The position numbers and the translations under genes were made by a program. Below are positions 25,326 to 40,216 of a stretch of DNA of 64,000 nucleotides, piece after piece (within the stretch, counting starts at the first letter, position 1; each line of letters starts with the position of its first letter). The stretch is from Opeltia flavorubescens (Eukaryota; Ascomycota; Lecanoromycetes; Teloschistales; Teloschistaceae). Below the pieces are notes generated by a model, which saw nothing but the letters and a program-made list of their open reading frames with translations, was not told the origin of the DNA and did no database searches. The DNA lies in NCBI GenBank assembly GCA_000442125.1, contig KE546979.1, forward strand, positions 930,001 through 994,000, in the 5' to 3' direction.

Positions 25326-28300
25326 AAAACTTTTAAAATTAAACTATTATTATATTAATAAATTTAATAATTTTATTAACGATTATTAAATTATAATAAA
25401 AAATTTATAATATTAGTTTATTTTAATTAAATAATAATAAATATTTTATAAAGTTTATAAAATCGTATAATATTTATTATAATATATATACTTTTATATA
25501 GCGTATAAAAATTAAATATAAAACGATAAATAGATTATTAATATATTCTAATCGAGATTTTTATTTATAATATAAAATAATTATATAATTTATTATTATA
25601 ATTAGTAAATTTATTTATAAATCGCTATAATTAAATAAAGATATTAAATTATAATATATATTTTTTAAAAATTATTTCGGCGAGCTATTATCTATTATAC
25701 TAGTATAATTAGAGTAGATATATTATACTATTAATAATATATAGGTTTAAAAAGACCTTTTAAAATATTTTAATAATATTATTATTAAAGTAAAAAATAT
25801 AAAAATAATATTTATTAAAAATATTTAAATAATAATTAATATTAAATATTTTAATATCTAGCTATAAATATTAATTCTAAATAAAATTATAATAATTATT
25901 ATTAAAATTTTTTATAAGTTCTTTTAAAATAAAAAGAATAATTAATTTAATATTTATAATAATAATAAAAACTGTAAGATATTAAAATTAAACCTTTTAT
26001 AAAAGGATAAAAATAAATAATATAAAGGAATAATAATATACTAGCTATTATAAAATAACCTTTTTTATATATCTAAATATTTATTTATATACCCGAATTA
26101 TATATAAAGAAATTAAGCGAATATATTTCCTATTATATACTAATATTAGAATCTTTTTATAGTTCTATAAATTTTATTAATTAAAAGTAAATCTAATATA
26201 TAAAATAATTAGTATACTATTTAAAATAATTATTAATAATTTTCGTTTAAAATAATTATTCTATTATAATAAAATTAAACCGGAAACTAGTAAAATTATA
26301 ATTATTAATAATATAATAATAGCTAAAATTTATATAAAAGCTACTAGCTAAATAACTAGCGAGCCTACTTCTAATAAAAAGCTTCTAATAAGTAGATTTT
26401 AAGCGATAAAATAGAATAGTACTAGAATTATAAAAATAATTTTTATTAATTAATAGATTTTATTAAAATTAAATATATAATAAATAAAAAATTTAATAAA
26501 ATATTATAAATTATTATTAAAAATTCTAACTTGTATAATAATATAATAGAATTCTATTTTATTATAATAAAGCGCGCGGAATTTAAATTAATTAAAATAT
26601 ACTAATATAATAAATATAATAAAATTTTTAAATTAAATAATAATTTTTATTAATATCTATACTTTAATTATAATAAAAAACTATTTCTAGTTATAACTAC
26701 TAAAATTAAGCTAAATATTAAGCTAAATATTCTACTAATATTAATATAAATTTATTTAGAATTAGTTAAATTATTTAAAAATACGCTAGAAATTATTAAA
26801 TAAAAAGTTATTAAATAACTATTATTATAAATATCCTAGTTAATTCGTTTAATTATAAAGGATATATTAATAGTAGACTTTACTTTTTAAAAATACTATT
26901 ATATAATTATAAATATTTGTTTATAATTAAATATAAAAAATTATAGTTTTTATTAAAATATAAATTATATAATAAGTTTAATTAACCGATAATTTCTATT
27001 AGAATAGCTACTATATATTATAATTTAGAAGATACTAGCTCTTATAATTATTAAAAATATTAATAAAAAGCGATATAATATTATTAAATTTATAATTATT
27101 AAAATTTTTATATTTAATAAAAAAACTATAAAGTTTATTATTATTATACGCGAGTTTTATCTAGTAAATAATTTAAGCGCTAATATANTTATTAATATTA
27201 ATATTATAAAATTTAAAAATATTAATATATATTTATTTATAAATATAATAACTATTAGCTTCTATAATAATATAGTAATACTAATTACTATTAGTATTAA
27301 AAGTATTAAAATAAATATTATTATTTATAATATTTAATATATTATAATATTATTATATATTAATAAAGCTATTAAAATCGCTAGCTTATATTAAAAACCT
27401 TTAAATTTTTTATAAAATTGTAATTTTATCTATAAATTAAAAATTTTAAATATTTTTACTAGTAATATATATATTATAGATTATATATTTAAGTAAATTT
27501 ATATTTAAAATATTTCGTTATTTTTTATTTAATTAATTATAAAAATTTAATTAAGTACTGTTTAAAAATATAAAGCTAATAAATATTATTAAATTAGTTT
27601 AAAAAACTATAAACTAGCTATTAAAGTATTAAAATAAAAGCTTAAATAGTTTTTAAAGAATTTTAAGCGTTATATAATAGCTATTATAATAGTTACTATA
27701 ATTCTAAATACCGCTATTATACTATTTATTAATTTTAATTATTAAATAAAAATAATATATTTTATAAAAGTAATAATTTTTAAAATATAAGTAAAATAAA
27801 CTATTTTAACTACCTCGATTAAATATTATTTATATTTATAATAAAATACTAGTAATATAATTAATATACTAGAGTTAAAATATATAGATATTTTATTAAT
27901 AGAAAATTAAAAATAAATCTATAAACTCGGGTAAACCCGTATATACCCTATTAATATTTATAATAAAAAAGTTATTAATAAAACTTTTAATAAACTTTAT
28001 AAATAAAATCGGATAGAATAGATTACTATAATTATTTTATTTTTATTTTTTTACTTTATAATTTAGAAAAAGACCGATTAAAACTTTAAAAACTATATTA
28101 TTATTAATATTCGAATATTTAATAAGATTATAATATTACCTAAATACCTATTTAATTCTATTATAAACGGAAATTCTAGCGTAAATTTATAATATTAAAG
28201 TTTTTTTTATAATTAATTTTATAAACTTCTTCTACTAATAGTAAATTAATTAATAATACCGCTATTATTTAATAATAGTTTTATATTAAAGGTAAAAAGA

Positions 28301-28526
28301 ATTTAAAGTATTAATAATAAATTATTATAATTTATTAATATACGTATAATAGATAATAAATAGAATTTTACGCCTATTTTATTTTTTTTATAAAATCTAT
28401 ATTAATAATATTATAATATTTTCCTTTTTAATAAAAGAATATATAGAATATTTTAATTAGATTTTTAATATATTTAATACTATAAATCTATATTTATTAT
28501 TTATAAAATCGTTTATTAACTATATA

Positions 28527-28731
28527 TATTGCGGCTACACCGTATAGGCAGAAGGCTGATAGGGCAGGTAGGGCTGAATGGCTACCGTGGCTCGAAGGAG
28601 ACCTTTTAAGTATATTTACCTAGTTAGGTTTAGCGCCTTTTAGCGCCTATATTTATTTAGTTATAGATTTTATAAATAGATAGTTTCTTACCTTTAATAT
28701 AATATTATTACCCTATACCTACTATATAATA
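28527..28731 (+). repeat. 5' LTR of element D
   Basis: This 205-bp LTR opens TATTGCGGCTACACCG and contains the family block 'ggcagaaggctgatagggca'. It is followed by the same AATAGTAGTAATTAAA leader seen after the 5' LTRs of the other family members, where the primer-binding site should lie. Confidence 0.9.
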
Positions 28732-31700
28732 AATAGTAGTAATTAAAAGTAACCCGTATAAAATACGGTATTATTAACTTTTATATATATATACTATTAA
28801 CTATTATATAGTACTAAATCCTTTAAATAGGTTTAGTATTCCTCCGCCTATTAAATTACCGCTTTTATACTAATATTTAGTTAATAGAGTTAACTAAAAT
28901 ATACTTTAACTTTTAGTCCTTCTAGTAAAGTTCTAGATACCTTCTATAATAATTCGGAAGACCTAACCGATCTTACTATTATACTAGCTTTTATTATAGC
29001 TATTTTCTATATTAAAAAGTTCTAAAAGTATATTAAACGGTTTTTAAAGTAGAATCGGGCTTTTATAGTAATTTTTAAAGCTTATACCGACTATATTTAT
29101 AAAAAAAGTCTAGACCTATACTATTTTTTAATATAGGAATCTTCTAGTAGTCGGGCAATTTAAGCTAGTATAATAAAAACTAGTATAGTTTTTATTACTA
29201 TTTATTTTATAAATTAGAGCGAGTATTTATAAATTTTTATTAAAATAATAAGCNATTTCTATAATAATACTACTATAATTTTTAAAAATAAAAGCTTTTA
29301 AGTCTATATTTAAAAGCTAGCTACGTATTTTATCTAGAATAGTTTAGGCCTTTATTTTTACTTTTTAAATTTACTAAAAGATTTATAACGGATCGATAAA
29401 TTTATAAATATTACTAAATTTATTAATATATTTAAGTAGCGAAACTATATTTTTAGTATTAAATCTAGCTTATTTTATTTAATAAAATTAGAAAAGAGTA
29501 TTATACCGCTATTAAATATAATAGGAATTCTATTATAATAATAGTAGGGTGGATTTATAGATAATAATAATCTATTATAGTAGTAATAAGTTTCTTTAAA
29601 TAGGTAATTATTTATAAACACCCGTTTAGTTTAATTACTAGAATTTTTTATATAAAACTTCTAGAATTAAATAATTATTATACTAGTAAATTTAATAACT
29701 ATACTAGCGATTATTAAATTGTAATAGAGGGCTCGTAATATTAATCTATTTTAATTAGATAGTGATAAATCGTTTATAGAGTCTATAAAGTTATATAATA
29801 TTTATTATAATATATATACTTTTATATAGTATATAAAAATTAAATACGAAATAATAGATATATTATTAATATATTATAACCTAGATTTTTATTTATAAGG
29901 CGAAGTAGTTATATAGTTTATTATTATAATTAGTAAACCTATTTATAAATTATTATAATTAGGCGATAATATTAAACTATAGTATATATTTTTTAAAGAT
30001 TATTTCGGCGAGCTACCGTTTACTATACTAGCGTAGCTAGAATAGATATACTATATTATTAATAATATATAGGCTTAAAAGGACCTTTTAGAATATTTTA
30101 ATAATATTATTATTAAAGTAAAAAATATAAAAATAGTATCTATTAAAAGTATTTAAATAATAATCGGTATTAAGTATTTTAACGCCTGGTTATAAATATT
30201 AATTCTAGATAAAACTATAATAACTATTATTAAAGCCTTTTATAAGTTTTTTCGAAATAAAAAGAATAATTAATTCGATATTTATAGTAGTAATAAAAAC
30301 CGTAAGGTATTAAAACTAAACCCTTCGTAGAAGGATAAAGATAAATAATATAAAGGAGTAGTAATATATTAGCTATTATAAAATAACCCTTTTTATATAT
30401 CTAAATATTTATTTACGTACCCGAGTTATATATAAAGAAGCTAACTAAATATATTTCCTATTATATATTAATACCGGAATCTTTTTATAACTCTATAAGT
30501 TCTATTAATTAAGAGCGAGTTTAATATATAGAATAATTAGCGTATTATCTAAGATAATCGTTAATAGTTTCTATTTAAAGCGATTATTCTGCTATAATAA
30601 AATTAAACTAGAAACTAGTAAAACTATAACTATTAATAGTATAATAATAGCCGGAATCTATATAAAAGCCGCTAGTTGAATAACTAATAAGCCTACTTCT
30701 AATAGGAAGCCTCCGGTGAGTAGATTCTAGGCGATAGAATAGAATAGTACTAGAGTTATAAAAACGGCTTTTACTAATCAATAAACTTTACTAGAACCGA
30801 ATATATAGTAGATAAAAAGTTTAATAAAACTCTATATACTACTATTAAAAATTCTAACTAGTATAGTAATATAGTAGAATTCTATTTTATTATAGTAAAA
30901 CGTACGGAACCTAAATTTAAGCTAATAAAAATATATTAATATAATAAATATAATAAGATTTTTAAGTTAAATAACGCCTTATATTATTATCTACGCGCTA
31001 GCTATAATAAAAATTTACTTCTAGCCGTAGCTATTATAGTTAAACTAATTATTAAACTAAAAGTTCTAGTAGTACTAGCGTAAACTTATTTAGAACTAGT
31101 TAAACTATTTAAAGATACGCCGGAGGTTATTAAACTAGAGGTTATTAAATAGCTATTATTATAAGTACTCTAATTAATTCGCTCAACTATAAAGGATATA
31201 TTAATAGTAGGCTTTGCTTTTTAAAAATACTATTATATAACCGTAGACGTTCGCTTATAATCTAATATAAAGAATTATAGCTTCTATTAGGATATAGGCT
31301 GTATAATAAGCCTAATTAACTGAAAATTTCTATTAAAATAGCTACCGCAGGCTATAATTTAGAAGATACTAGCTTTTATAAATATTAAAGGTATTAGTAA
31401 AAGGCGATATAATATTACTAAGTTTACTATTATTGAAATCTTTATATCTAATAAAAAGACTATAAAGTTTACTATTATTATATACGAGTTTTATTTAGTA
31501 GATAATCTAAATATTAATATATTTATTGGTATTAATATTATAAAGTTTAAAAATATCGATATATATCTATCTACTAATATAATAACTATTAGCTCCTATA
31601 TTAATATAGTAGTACTAATCGCTATTAGTATTAAAGGTACTAGAATAAGCGTAATCGTCTATAGTATTTAATATATAATAGTACCGCTATACGCTAGTAA

Positions 31701-34700
31701 AGCCGTTAAAGTTGTAGATCTATATTAAAACCTATTAAACCTTTTATAAAGTTGTGATTTTATATATAAATTAAAAATATTAAATACTTTTATAAGCTAT
31801 ATATATATCGTAGATTATATATTTAAGCGAGTTTATATTTAAAATAATTTGTTATTTTTTATTTAATTAGCTATAAAAATTTAATTAGGTACTATTTAAG
31901 AATATAAAGCTAATAAATACTATTAAATTAGTTTAAAAGACTATAAATTAGCTATTAAAATACTAAAGCGAAAGCCTGGATAGTTTTTAAAGAATTTTAA
32001 GCGCTATATAATAGCCGCTATAATAGCTATTATAACTCTAAATACTACTATTATACTACCTATTAATCCTAATTATTAGATAGAAGTAGTATATTTTATA
32101 GAAATAACGATCTTTAGAATATAAGCTAAATAAGCTGCCCTAGCTACTTTAATTAAACGCTACCCGCGTTTATAATAAGATACCGGTAATATAATTAATA
32201 TACTGGAGTTAGAATATATAGATATTCTACTAGTAAAAAACTAGGAGTAAATTTATAAGCCCGGGTAAGTTTATATATACCCTATTAGTACCTATAATAA
32301 AGAGGTTATTAATAAAGTTTTTAATAAGCTTTATAAATAAAATCGGATAAAATAGATTATTATAGCTACTTTATTTTTATTTCTTTATTTTATAGTATAG
32401 AAAAATATTAATTAAGGCTTTAAAAGCCGTATTATTATCGATATTTAGGTATTTAATAAAATTATAATATTAGATACCTATTTAGTTCTATTATAAATAG
32501 AAATTCTAATATAAATTTATAGTATTAAAGTTCTTTTTATAGTTAACTTTGTAAACTTCTTCTACTAATAATAAATTAACTAATAGTATCGCTACCGCCT
32601 AATAATAGTTTTATATTAAAGGTAAAAAACGTTTAAAGTACTAATAATAGATTATTATAACTTACTAGCTTACGTATAATGGATAATAAATAGGATTTTA
32701 TACCTATTTCGCTTTTTTTATAGAGCCTATATTAATAATATTATAGTTTTTTCCTTTTTAATAGAAGAATATATAGAATATTTTAATTAAATTTTTAGTA
32801 CGTTTAATACTATAAATCTATATTTATTATTTATAAAATCGTTTATTAATTATATATTTATATATTTATTAGGCTAGAAGGTTAATACTTTTAAGCTTAT
32901 TATAGCGAAAAATAAGCTAAAAATAATTTTAAAGCTCTCGTTTCTATAAATATTTTAATAATTAAAAAATTATTTAAATTTAATAAACTACCTTCGATAA
33001 TATATTAGTAATTATATAATAATTATAAAGCTATTTTAGGAGCGTAAAATTTATATAAACCGTAATATTACCGTTAAAAGTAATACTTATAAAAAAGTTA
33101 TTATCTAGAATCTACTAGTAGTATTTATATTTAAAGAGTTTAATATATTTTATTATCTATAAAAGCTCTTTTTATTATTATCGATCCTAGTCTATTTTAA
33201 TAAAAGTTTAGTATTATATATAAACCTAAATATTAATAAAAAGTTCGGTTTTACGGTTTATATTTATTATAATATAGACGAAGCTATTTATAAAGTAGGT
33301 AAAAAATTTAAATAGAAATCTAAATAATTAATTCTATTCTTTAACTATTTATTATTAGATACTAAAATATATTATTAGTCTATAAAATTAAAGGTTATAA
33401 GTATTATTTAGATAGTTAAAAAGATCCGTTATATAATCGAAGTAGTTAAATATATTATTATTATTTATATAGACTATTCTACTATAGTTAGTATTTTATA
33501 CTAGACTAGCCTAAATATAATATCTATAGAAAAGTTTAATTTCTATTTAATACGAGCTTTTAAATACTTTTAATATTTTAGATTTAATATCTATTATAAG
33601 CCTAAAATTATAAATATAGTTTTAAATATACTATTAAAGCTTATTAACTATAAATACCGCTTAGAAACAGATAAATCGCTAAATATAAAGGCTTTTATAA
33701 TATATTACTTTCCGGTAAATCTAGTAGAAATATTAACCGAATTCCGCTAACGATTAATTAATAGATATATAAAAAAAGGCTATTAAACTAAAGTTAAGAA
33801 ATTTATTAAAGTTAATATAAAGCTAAATAATAATACTATTAAACTATTATATTATATTATTAATACGCTATTTTATTTCGATAATAATAAATAAAATCTA
33901 TATTTAATAATACCTATAAATATAGAAAAGGAAGTATTCCAGCTGGTATATAATAAAATAGGCTACCCCGGCTATATACGTATATATAAATGTTTAATAG
34001 AAGGCCTTTATATATATAATATATTAATAAAATTATATAAGTTTATTCGCTATTATTTATAGTACTAAATTAATTAAATACTTTATTACCGCTTATATAA
34101 AGCTTTATAGCTAGTATTTAACCCGGTAAAACTATTTTATATACTTACTATCGATTTTATTCTCGCTTTACTAAAATCGTATAAAGGATATAATTATTAT
34201 ATATTAGTAATAAATAAATTTATTAAAATAGTTACCTATATATCTAGAAAAACTATTTAAAATAGTAAATAGTAGGTTAAATAGCTATTAGATAGACTAG
34301 TAAAGCTAAATTAGGGTATATTAAAAATAGTAATTTTAGATTACGATAAAAAGTTTATAGATTAGTTATAATACTAGATATTTAAGGTATTAAAAATAGA
34401 TTTATAGTATTCTACTACCTAATACCCGTAAATCGATAATATATTGGAATAATTTAATTAAACTACTAAAATTATTATATATTATTATATCGTTATACTA
34501 GATAATTTTAGATTATAGCCTACTATTTTTTTATAAATATTAATAGCTTTTAATAATTCTATAAACTATAGTTCTATATTTAAAATACTTAATTAAATAT
34601 TATTTAAATTTAAAATTTATAAAATACTAGATTTTCTATATCTATTAAACTCTAAGTAAGCTATTTAATTAAAAGATATATTAGGCTTTAAAGCTCCCGT

Positions 34701-35519
34701 TAACGCTTTTATTAAAGAACTAATTACTTTTCTAATTATAATATGGATAGCTTATCGCTATAACCCGACTATTTTAAAGGTTAGCGAGCCTATAAATATA
34801 CCCGCGGTATAGAATATTATAATATTAGTAGCTATAAAAGAATACCGGTTTATATATATTAATATTAAAAATATTATTACCTTTATTATAATAAAAATAA
34901 ANNAATANTATAATATATATTATTAANTAGTTTANTTTAAAATTAGCGATTTTATAAAAATATATTTATATCGAAGCTATAATATATTAAAGTTTACTTC
35001 TAAAAAGATTAAATAATAATTAATAGGCCTTTTTAAAATTATTAAACGTATTAAACTATTAGCCTACTATTTAAAGCTATTACCTATTATAAAAATTTAT
35101 AATATAATATCGGTAGTATATTTAAAATCTACTACTAACTCTAGTAATAATCCCTACTAGCGCTACTATATACCTATACCCCTAGTTATTATTAATAATA
35201 ATAAAAAGTTTAAAATTAAATAAATCCTCTGTAAGTATTATATTTATAAAAGTAGAGGTTTTTCTATTTAATATTTTATTCGTTAGGTTAGTTATAGATT
35301 TAAAGATAACTAGTAGATATTTAAATACCGCCTGGGTAATATTAAAATACTAGTAGAAGAGTATAAGCGCCGTTTTAACCCGAAATCGACCCTAGATTAT
35401 AGTAAAGCCGCTAACGATACTAATATTAATATTAAACAGTAGGAATAAGCTAAAGGGCCGCTTATCGGCGAGGAAGAGCCTACTATTAGAGGCTAATAGC
35501 TTTATTTATTACCGGTATC

Positions 35520-35724
35520 TATTATAGCCACACCGCATGGGTAGAAGGCTGATAGGGTAGGTAGGGCTGAATAGCTACTGTAGTTTGAAAGAGGCCTTCT
35601 AAGCATGTTTACCCAGTTGGGTTTAGTGCCTCTTAGCGCTTATATTTATTTAGTTATAGATTCTGCAGATAGATAGTTCCTTACCTTTAATACAATACTA
35701 TCACCCTATATCTACTATATAACA
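35520..35724 (+). repeat. 3' LTR of element D
   Basis: This partner of 28527-28731 ends CTATATAACA. The sequence then returns to element C after the ATATA duplication, matching the interior of D at about 32870 onward, which proves that C continues here. Confidence 0.9.
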
Positions 35725-38398
35725 ATATATCTATATATTTATTAAACTAGAAGGTTAATACCTTTAGGTTTATTATAATAAAAAATAAGCTAAAAGTAAT
35801 TTTAAAGCTTTTATTTCTATATATACTCTAATAACTAAAAAAATATTTAGGTTTAATAGGCTATTTTTAATAATATATTAGTAATTATATAATTATTATA
35901 AAATTATTTTAAAAATATAAAATTTATATAAACCGCGATATTACTATTAAAAATAATACTTATAAAAAAACTACTATTTAAAGTTTACTAATAATATTTA
36001 TATTTAAAGAGTTTAATATATTTTATTATTTATAAAAACTTTTTTTATTATTATCGATTCTAGTCTATTTTAATAAAAGTTTAGTACTATATATAAACCT
36101 AAATATTAGTAAAAAATTCGGTTTTATAGTTTATATCTATTATAATATAAATAAAGCTATTTATAAAATAAGCGAAAAATTTAAATAGAAATTTAAATAA
36201 TTAATTCTATTTTTTAACTATTTATTATTAAATATTAAAATATACTATTAATTTATAAAAATAAAAATTATAAATATAATTTAAATAGTTAAAAAGATCT
36301 ACTATATAATTAAAATAGTTAAATATATTATTATTATTTATATAAACTATTCTATTATAATTAATATTTTACGTTAAACTAGTCTAAATATAATATTTAT
36401 AAAAAAGTTTAACTATTATTTAATATAAGCTTCTAAATATTTTTAATACTTTAAACTTAATATCTATTATAAACCTAATATTATAAATATAGTTCTAAAT
36501 ATATTATTAAAGCTTATTAACTAGAAATACTATTTAAAAATAAATAAATTATTAAATATAAAAGCCTTTATAATATATTATTTCCTAGTAAACCTAGTAA
36601 AAATATTAACCGAATTCCGCTAACGATTAATTAATAAATATATAAAAAAAAACCGCTAGATTAAAATTAAAGAATTTATTAAAGCTAATATAGAACTAAA
36701 TAATAATATTATTAAACTACCGTATTATATTATTAACGCGCTATTTTATTTCGATAATAATAAATAAAGTTTATATTTAATAATACTTATAGATATAGAA
36801 AAGGAAATATTTTAACTAGTATATAATAAAATAGGCTACCTTAGTTATATATATATATATATATATTTAATAAAAGGCTTTTATATATATAATATATTAA
36901 TAAAGCTATATAAGTTTATTTATTATTATCTATAATATTAAATTAATTAAATACTTTATTACTATTTATATAAAATTTTATAATTAGTATTTAGTTTAAT
37001 AAAACTATTTTATATATTTATTATCGATTTTATTTTTATTTTACTAAAATTATATAAAAAATATAATTATTATATATTAATAATAAATAAATTTATGAAA
37101 GTAGTTATTTATATTTTTAAAAAGACTATTTAAAATAATAAATAATAAGCTAAATAAATATTAAATAAATTAATAAAATTAAACTAAAGCGTATTAAAAG
37201 TAATAATTTTAAATTATAATAAAAAGTTTATAGGTTAATTATAATACTAGATATTTTAAATATTAAAAGTAAATTTATAGTATTCTACTATTTAATATCT
37301 ATAAACTAATAATATATTAGAATAATCTAATTAAACTATTAAAATTACTATATACTATTTTATTACTATATTAAACGATTTTAAACTATAGTCTACTATT
37401 CTTTTATAAATATTAATAGTTTTTAATAATTCTATAAACTATAATTCTATATTTAAAGTATTTAATTAAGTATTATTTAAATTTAAAACTCGCGAAGTAC
37501 TAGACCTTTTATATTTATTAGACCTTAAATAAACTATCTAGCTAAAAGATATAATAGGCTTTAAAGCTTTTACTAACGCTTTTATAAAAGAACTAGCTAC
37601 TTTTTTAACTATAATATAAATAGCTTATCGTTATAATCTAACTATTTTAAAAATTAATAAGCCCGTAAATATATTTATAACCTAGAATATTATAATATTA
37701 ATAATTATAAAAAAATACCGGCCTATATATATTAATATTAAAAATACTATTACTTTTATTATAATAAAAATAAAAGAATATTATAATATATACTACTAAC
37801 TAGTTTATTTTAAAGTTAGCGATTTTATAAAAATACGCTTATATTAAAGTTATAATATACTAGAATTTACTTTTAAAAAGATTAAATAATAGCTAATAGG
37901 CCTCTTTAAAATTATTAAATATATTAAACTATTAGCCTATTATTTAAAGCTACTATCTATTATAAAAATTTATAATATAATATTAATAATATATTTAAAG
38001 CCTATTACTAACTTTAATAATAATCCCTATTAGCGCTATTATATACTTATACCTCTAGTCGTTGTTAATAATAATAAAAAATTTAAAATCGAACGAATCT
38101 TTTATAAATACTATATCTATAAAAGTAGAGGTTTTTTTATTTAATACCTTATTCGCTAGATTAGTTATAGATTTAAAAACGATTAGTAGATATTTAAATA
38201 CTATTTAAGTAATATTAAAATACTAGTAGAAAAGTATAAACGCCGTTTTAGCCTAGAATCGGCCTTAAACTATAGTAAGGCCGCTAATAATATTAATATT
38301 AATATTAATATTAAATAGTAGGAATAAGCTAAAAAGCCGTTTATTAGCGAGGAAACGCCTATTATTAGAGGCTAATAGCTTTATTCGTTACTGGTATC

Positions 38399-38604
38399 TA
38401 TTACGGCTATACCGTATAAGTAGAAGGCTGATAAGGCAGGTAGAGCTAAATAGCTACTATAGCCCGAAGGAGGCCTTCTAAATAAATTCACCTAGTTAGA
38501 TCCAGCGCCTCTTAGCGCCTATATTTATTTAGTTGCAGATTCTATAGGTAGATAGTTTTTTACCTTTTAATATAATACTATCACCCTATACCTACTATAC
38601 AATA
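38399..38604 (+). repeat. 3' LTR of element C
   Basis: This 206-bp LTR opens TATTACGGCTATACCG and ends CTATACAATA. It is followed by TCTAG, the second copy of C's target duplication, and then by element E sequence. Confidence 0.9.
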
Positions 38605-38609
38605 TCTAG

Positions 38610-39762
38610 GATTTTTAGTATTTTCTTCTATTCTTTATCTTTTATATATTCGTTTTTAAATTTTTATTTAAAATTAGAAGTTATTTCTATAATATAATTA
38701 AAATACGCGAATATTATATTTAAAGTATTTTTATTTAGAGTTTTATTATAATCTATTATAAATACTATTATAAATCTTAACAATATATCCGGAATAATAT
38801 TTTATTTTTTTAAGCGATATCGGACGTTTAAATTAAATTATAAAAGATATTATAAAATATAAATAAAATAAAGATTAAGCTTATTCGTTAAAAATAAGCT
38901 AAAGGTTATTTAATAAAATATTAAAAGACTAGATAAATAGTTTATAAAGATTATAATCTTCGATTTAAACAATTTAATTATATAATATATTTTATATATT
39001 ATCTATACTATATATATAACTTCTAGTTCCGTTAGCTAGTAGCGTAATTTAACTAGGGATAGGAATTTTAAAAGGAATATAATCGGCTAGATATTATTTT
39101 TAAAGAAATCGATCTTTTCCTTTTTAATATAATAGATTATAATATTAAAGCTATATTATTTAAACTTATCTATATTAGTATATAACTAATAAATCGGATT
39201 AAAATAGTTAAAAAAATTTAGGCTATTAAAAGATTTTTATAATAGATTAAAAGAGTTAAAGTATAATAGTTTTTTTTTAATTAATATAGTTTTAATATAA
39301 TATTTTTATTTTTATCTAGTATTTAATAAGGAATCCTTTAATAATTTTATTTTAAAGCGTAAAAGTGGTTCTATTATTTATAAATAATAGGGAGTTTTAT
39401 TATATAAATAACTAATAAAATTAAAATAATATTTTAAAGTTTATAGATCCTTTAAAAAATTAATTTAATTTAAAACTTTAATTTTTTTTTTAATTTAATA
39501 AATTAAAGCTATTAATTTTTTATTTAAATAAAGTAATAGATAGATAATTAAAAAATATCTTTTTAGGATTTAGTATAATATTTAACTTCTAAAGTTTAAT
39601 AAAGAAAAATTTAAGGTATAAAATATATTTATTAAAATTACAGGAGAAAGCTATAATATTAACTATATACACTTTAATAAAATTTCTAAAATTTTATAAT
39701 TAACGGTCTATTACGCGCTAGATATATAATAGGGAATTCCTAAACTTTATATAGGTTATATT
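38610..39762 (-). pseudogene. Element E RNase H and distal reverse-transcriptase relic
   Basis: On the minus strand this holds the RNase H domain of E (about 38900-39260) and the palm/thumb end of its reverse transcriptase. The YxDD-type region lies near 39655-39680 and is followed by the conserved N-P-K-K / L-G-Y stretch. The linker to integrase lies at 38610-38900. The segment is cut off on one side by the C insertion and on the other by the 448-bp MITE. It is broken throughout. Confidence 0.75.
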
Positions 39763-40210
39763 AGGGAAATGATTCTCGAATCCCCAATTATCGCTAAAAT
39801 ATACCCATCCCAATATTTACAGAGCTCCATACAGCGTAATAATATAGATATTAAATATCTGAAGAGTGCGTTTTAAAGAGTTAAGTAAGTATATTCGAAG
39901 CATCTAGTTTTTACTAGAATCCGAGCTTTCCTTATAAAGATATTCCACGGTAAAAGTTTACCGCCGTAAAGAAGCCTTAGTATTATTTATAGAGTTAAGA
40001 TCTTATAATTTAGCGCTGGATTAACGTAAATTATTAATAGAAAGCTTATATATCGAACGGGTATACTTAGCTCTTCAAAACGCACTCTTCAGATATTTGA
40101 TATCTATATTATTACGCTGTATGGAGCTCTGCAAATATTGGGATGGGTGTGTTTTAGTGAAAACGGGAGGGTATTTTAGTGACAAATGGGGGTGCGAGGA
40201 GGTGCTTCCT
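39763..40210. mobile_element. 448-bp MITE with long inverted arms
   Basis: The left arm (39763 to about 39893) and right arm (about 40059-40210) are inverted copies of each other. They share 'cccatcccaatattt', 'cagagctccatacagcgtaa' and 'tctgaagagtgcgtttt'. The flanking TATATT (39757-39762 and 40211-40216) is a candidate duplication; the register could shift by one base in this AT-rich setting. There is no coding capacity. The right arm has about 24 bp extra near its tip, where a 'CACTAAAA' block occurs twice. It is inserted in the reverse transcriptase of element E. The long arms and a 6-7 bp duplication do not decide the superfamily; hAT- or Dada-like elements are possible. Confidence 0.8.
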
Positions 40211-40216
40211 TATATT

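Larger units (their letters stand above)
28527..35724 (+). mobile_element. Element D: Gypsy chromovirus fossil inside C
   Basis: This 7198-bp plus-strand LTR retrotransposon is inserted in the reverse-transcriptase region of element C, with a perfect duplication ATATA (28522-28526 and 35725-35729). LTRs of 205 bp lie at 28527-28731 and 35520-35724. In order it carries gag (about 28850-30700), retroviral-type aspartic protease (about 31220-31560, DTG-type box near 31300), reverse transcriptase (about 32250-33050, YxDD-type box near 32735), RNase H (about 33060-33650), integrase (zinc head near 33950, core to about 34950) and chromodomain (about 35215-35380). Mutation load lies between B and C. 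All domains are in place but dozens of breaks are spread through it. Several ambiguous bases lie near 34902-34935. Confidence 0.92.
17013..38604 (+). mobile_element. Element C: Gypsy chromovirus fossil, itself hit by B and D
   Basis: This plus-strand LTR retrotransposon lies in three pieces: 17013-18133, 25331-28526 and 35730-38604. Together they come to about 7192 bp, the same as the intact length of B. The outer duplication TCTAG is perfect (17008-17012 and 38605-38609). It sits in element E, between E's RNase H and integrase. Parts are gag (about 17300-18133 and on from 25331), protease near 26970, reverse transcriptase (about 27900-28526, interrupted by D), RNase H (about 35930-36520), integrase (about 36770-37770) and chromodomain (about 38085-38250). 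It is heavily RIPed, more so than the two elements inside it, as the order of insertion predicts. Confidence 0.9.

Noticed and set aside
35725-38604. Separate truncated fifth copy of the chromovirus family
   Set aside because: The ATATA duplication and exact continuity with 28526 show that it is the third piece of element C.
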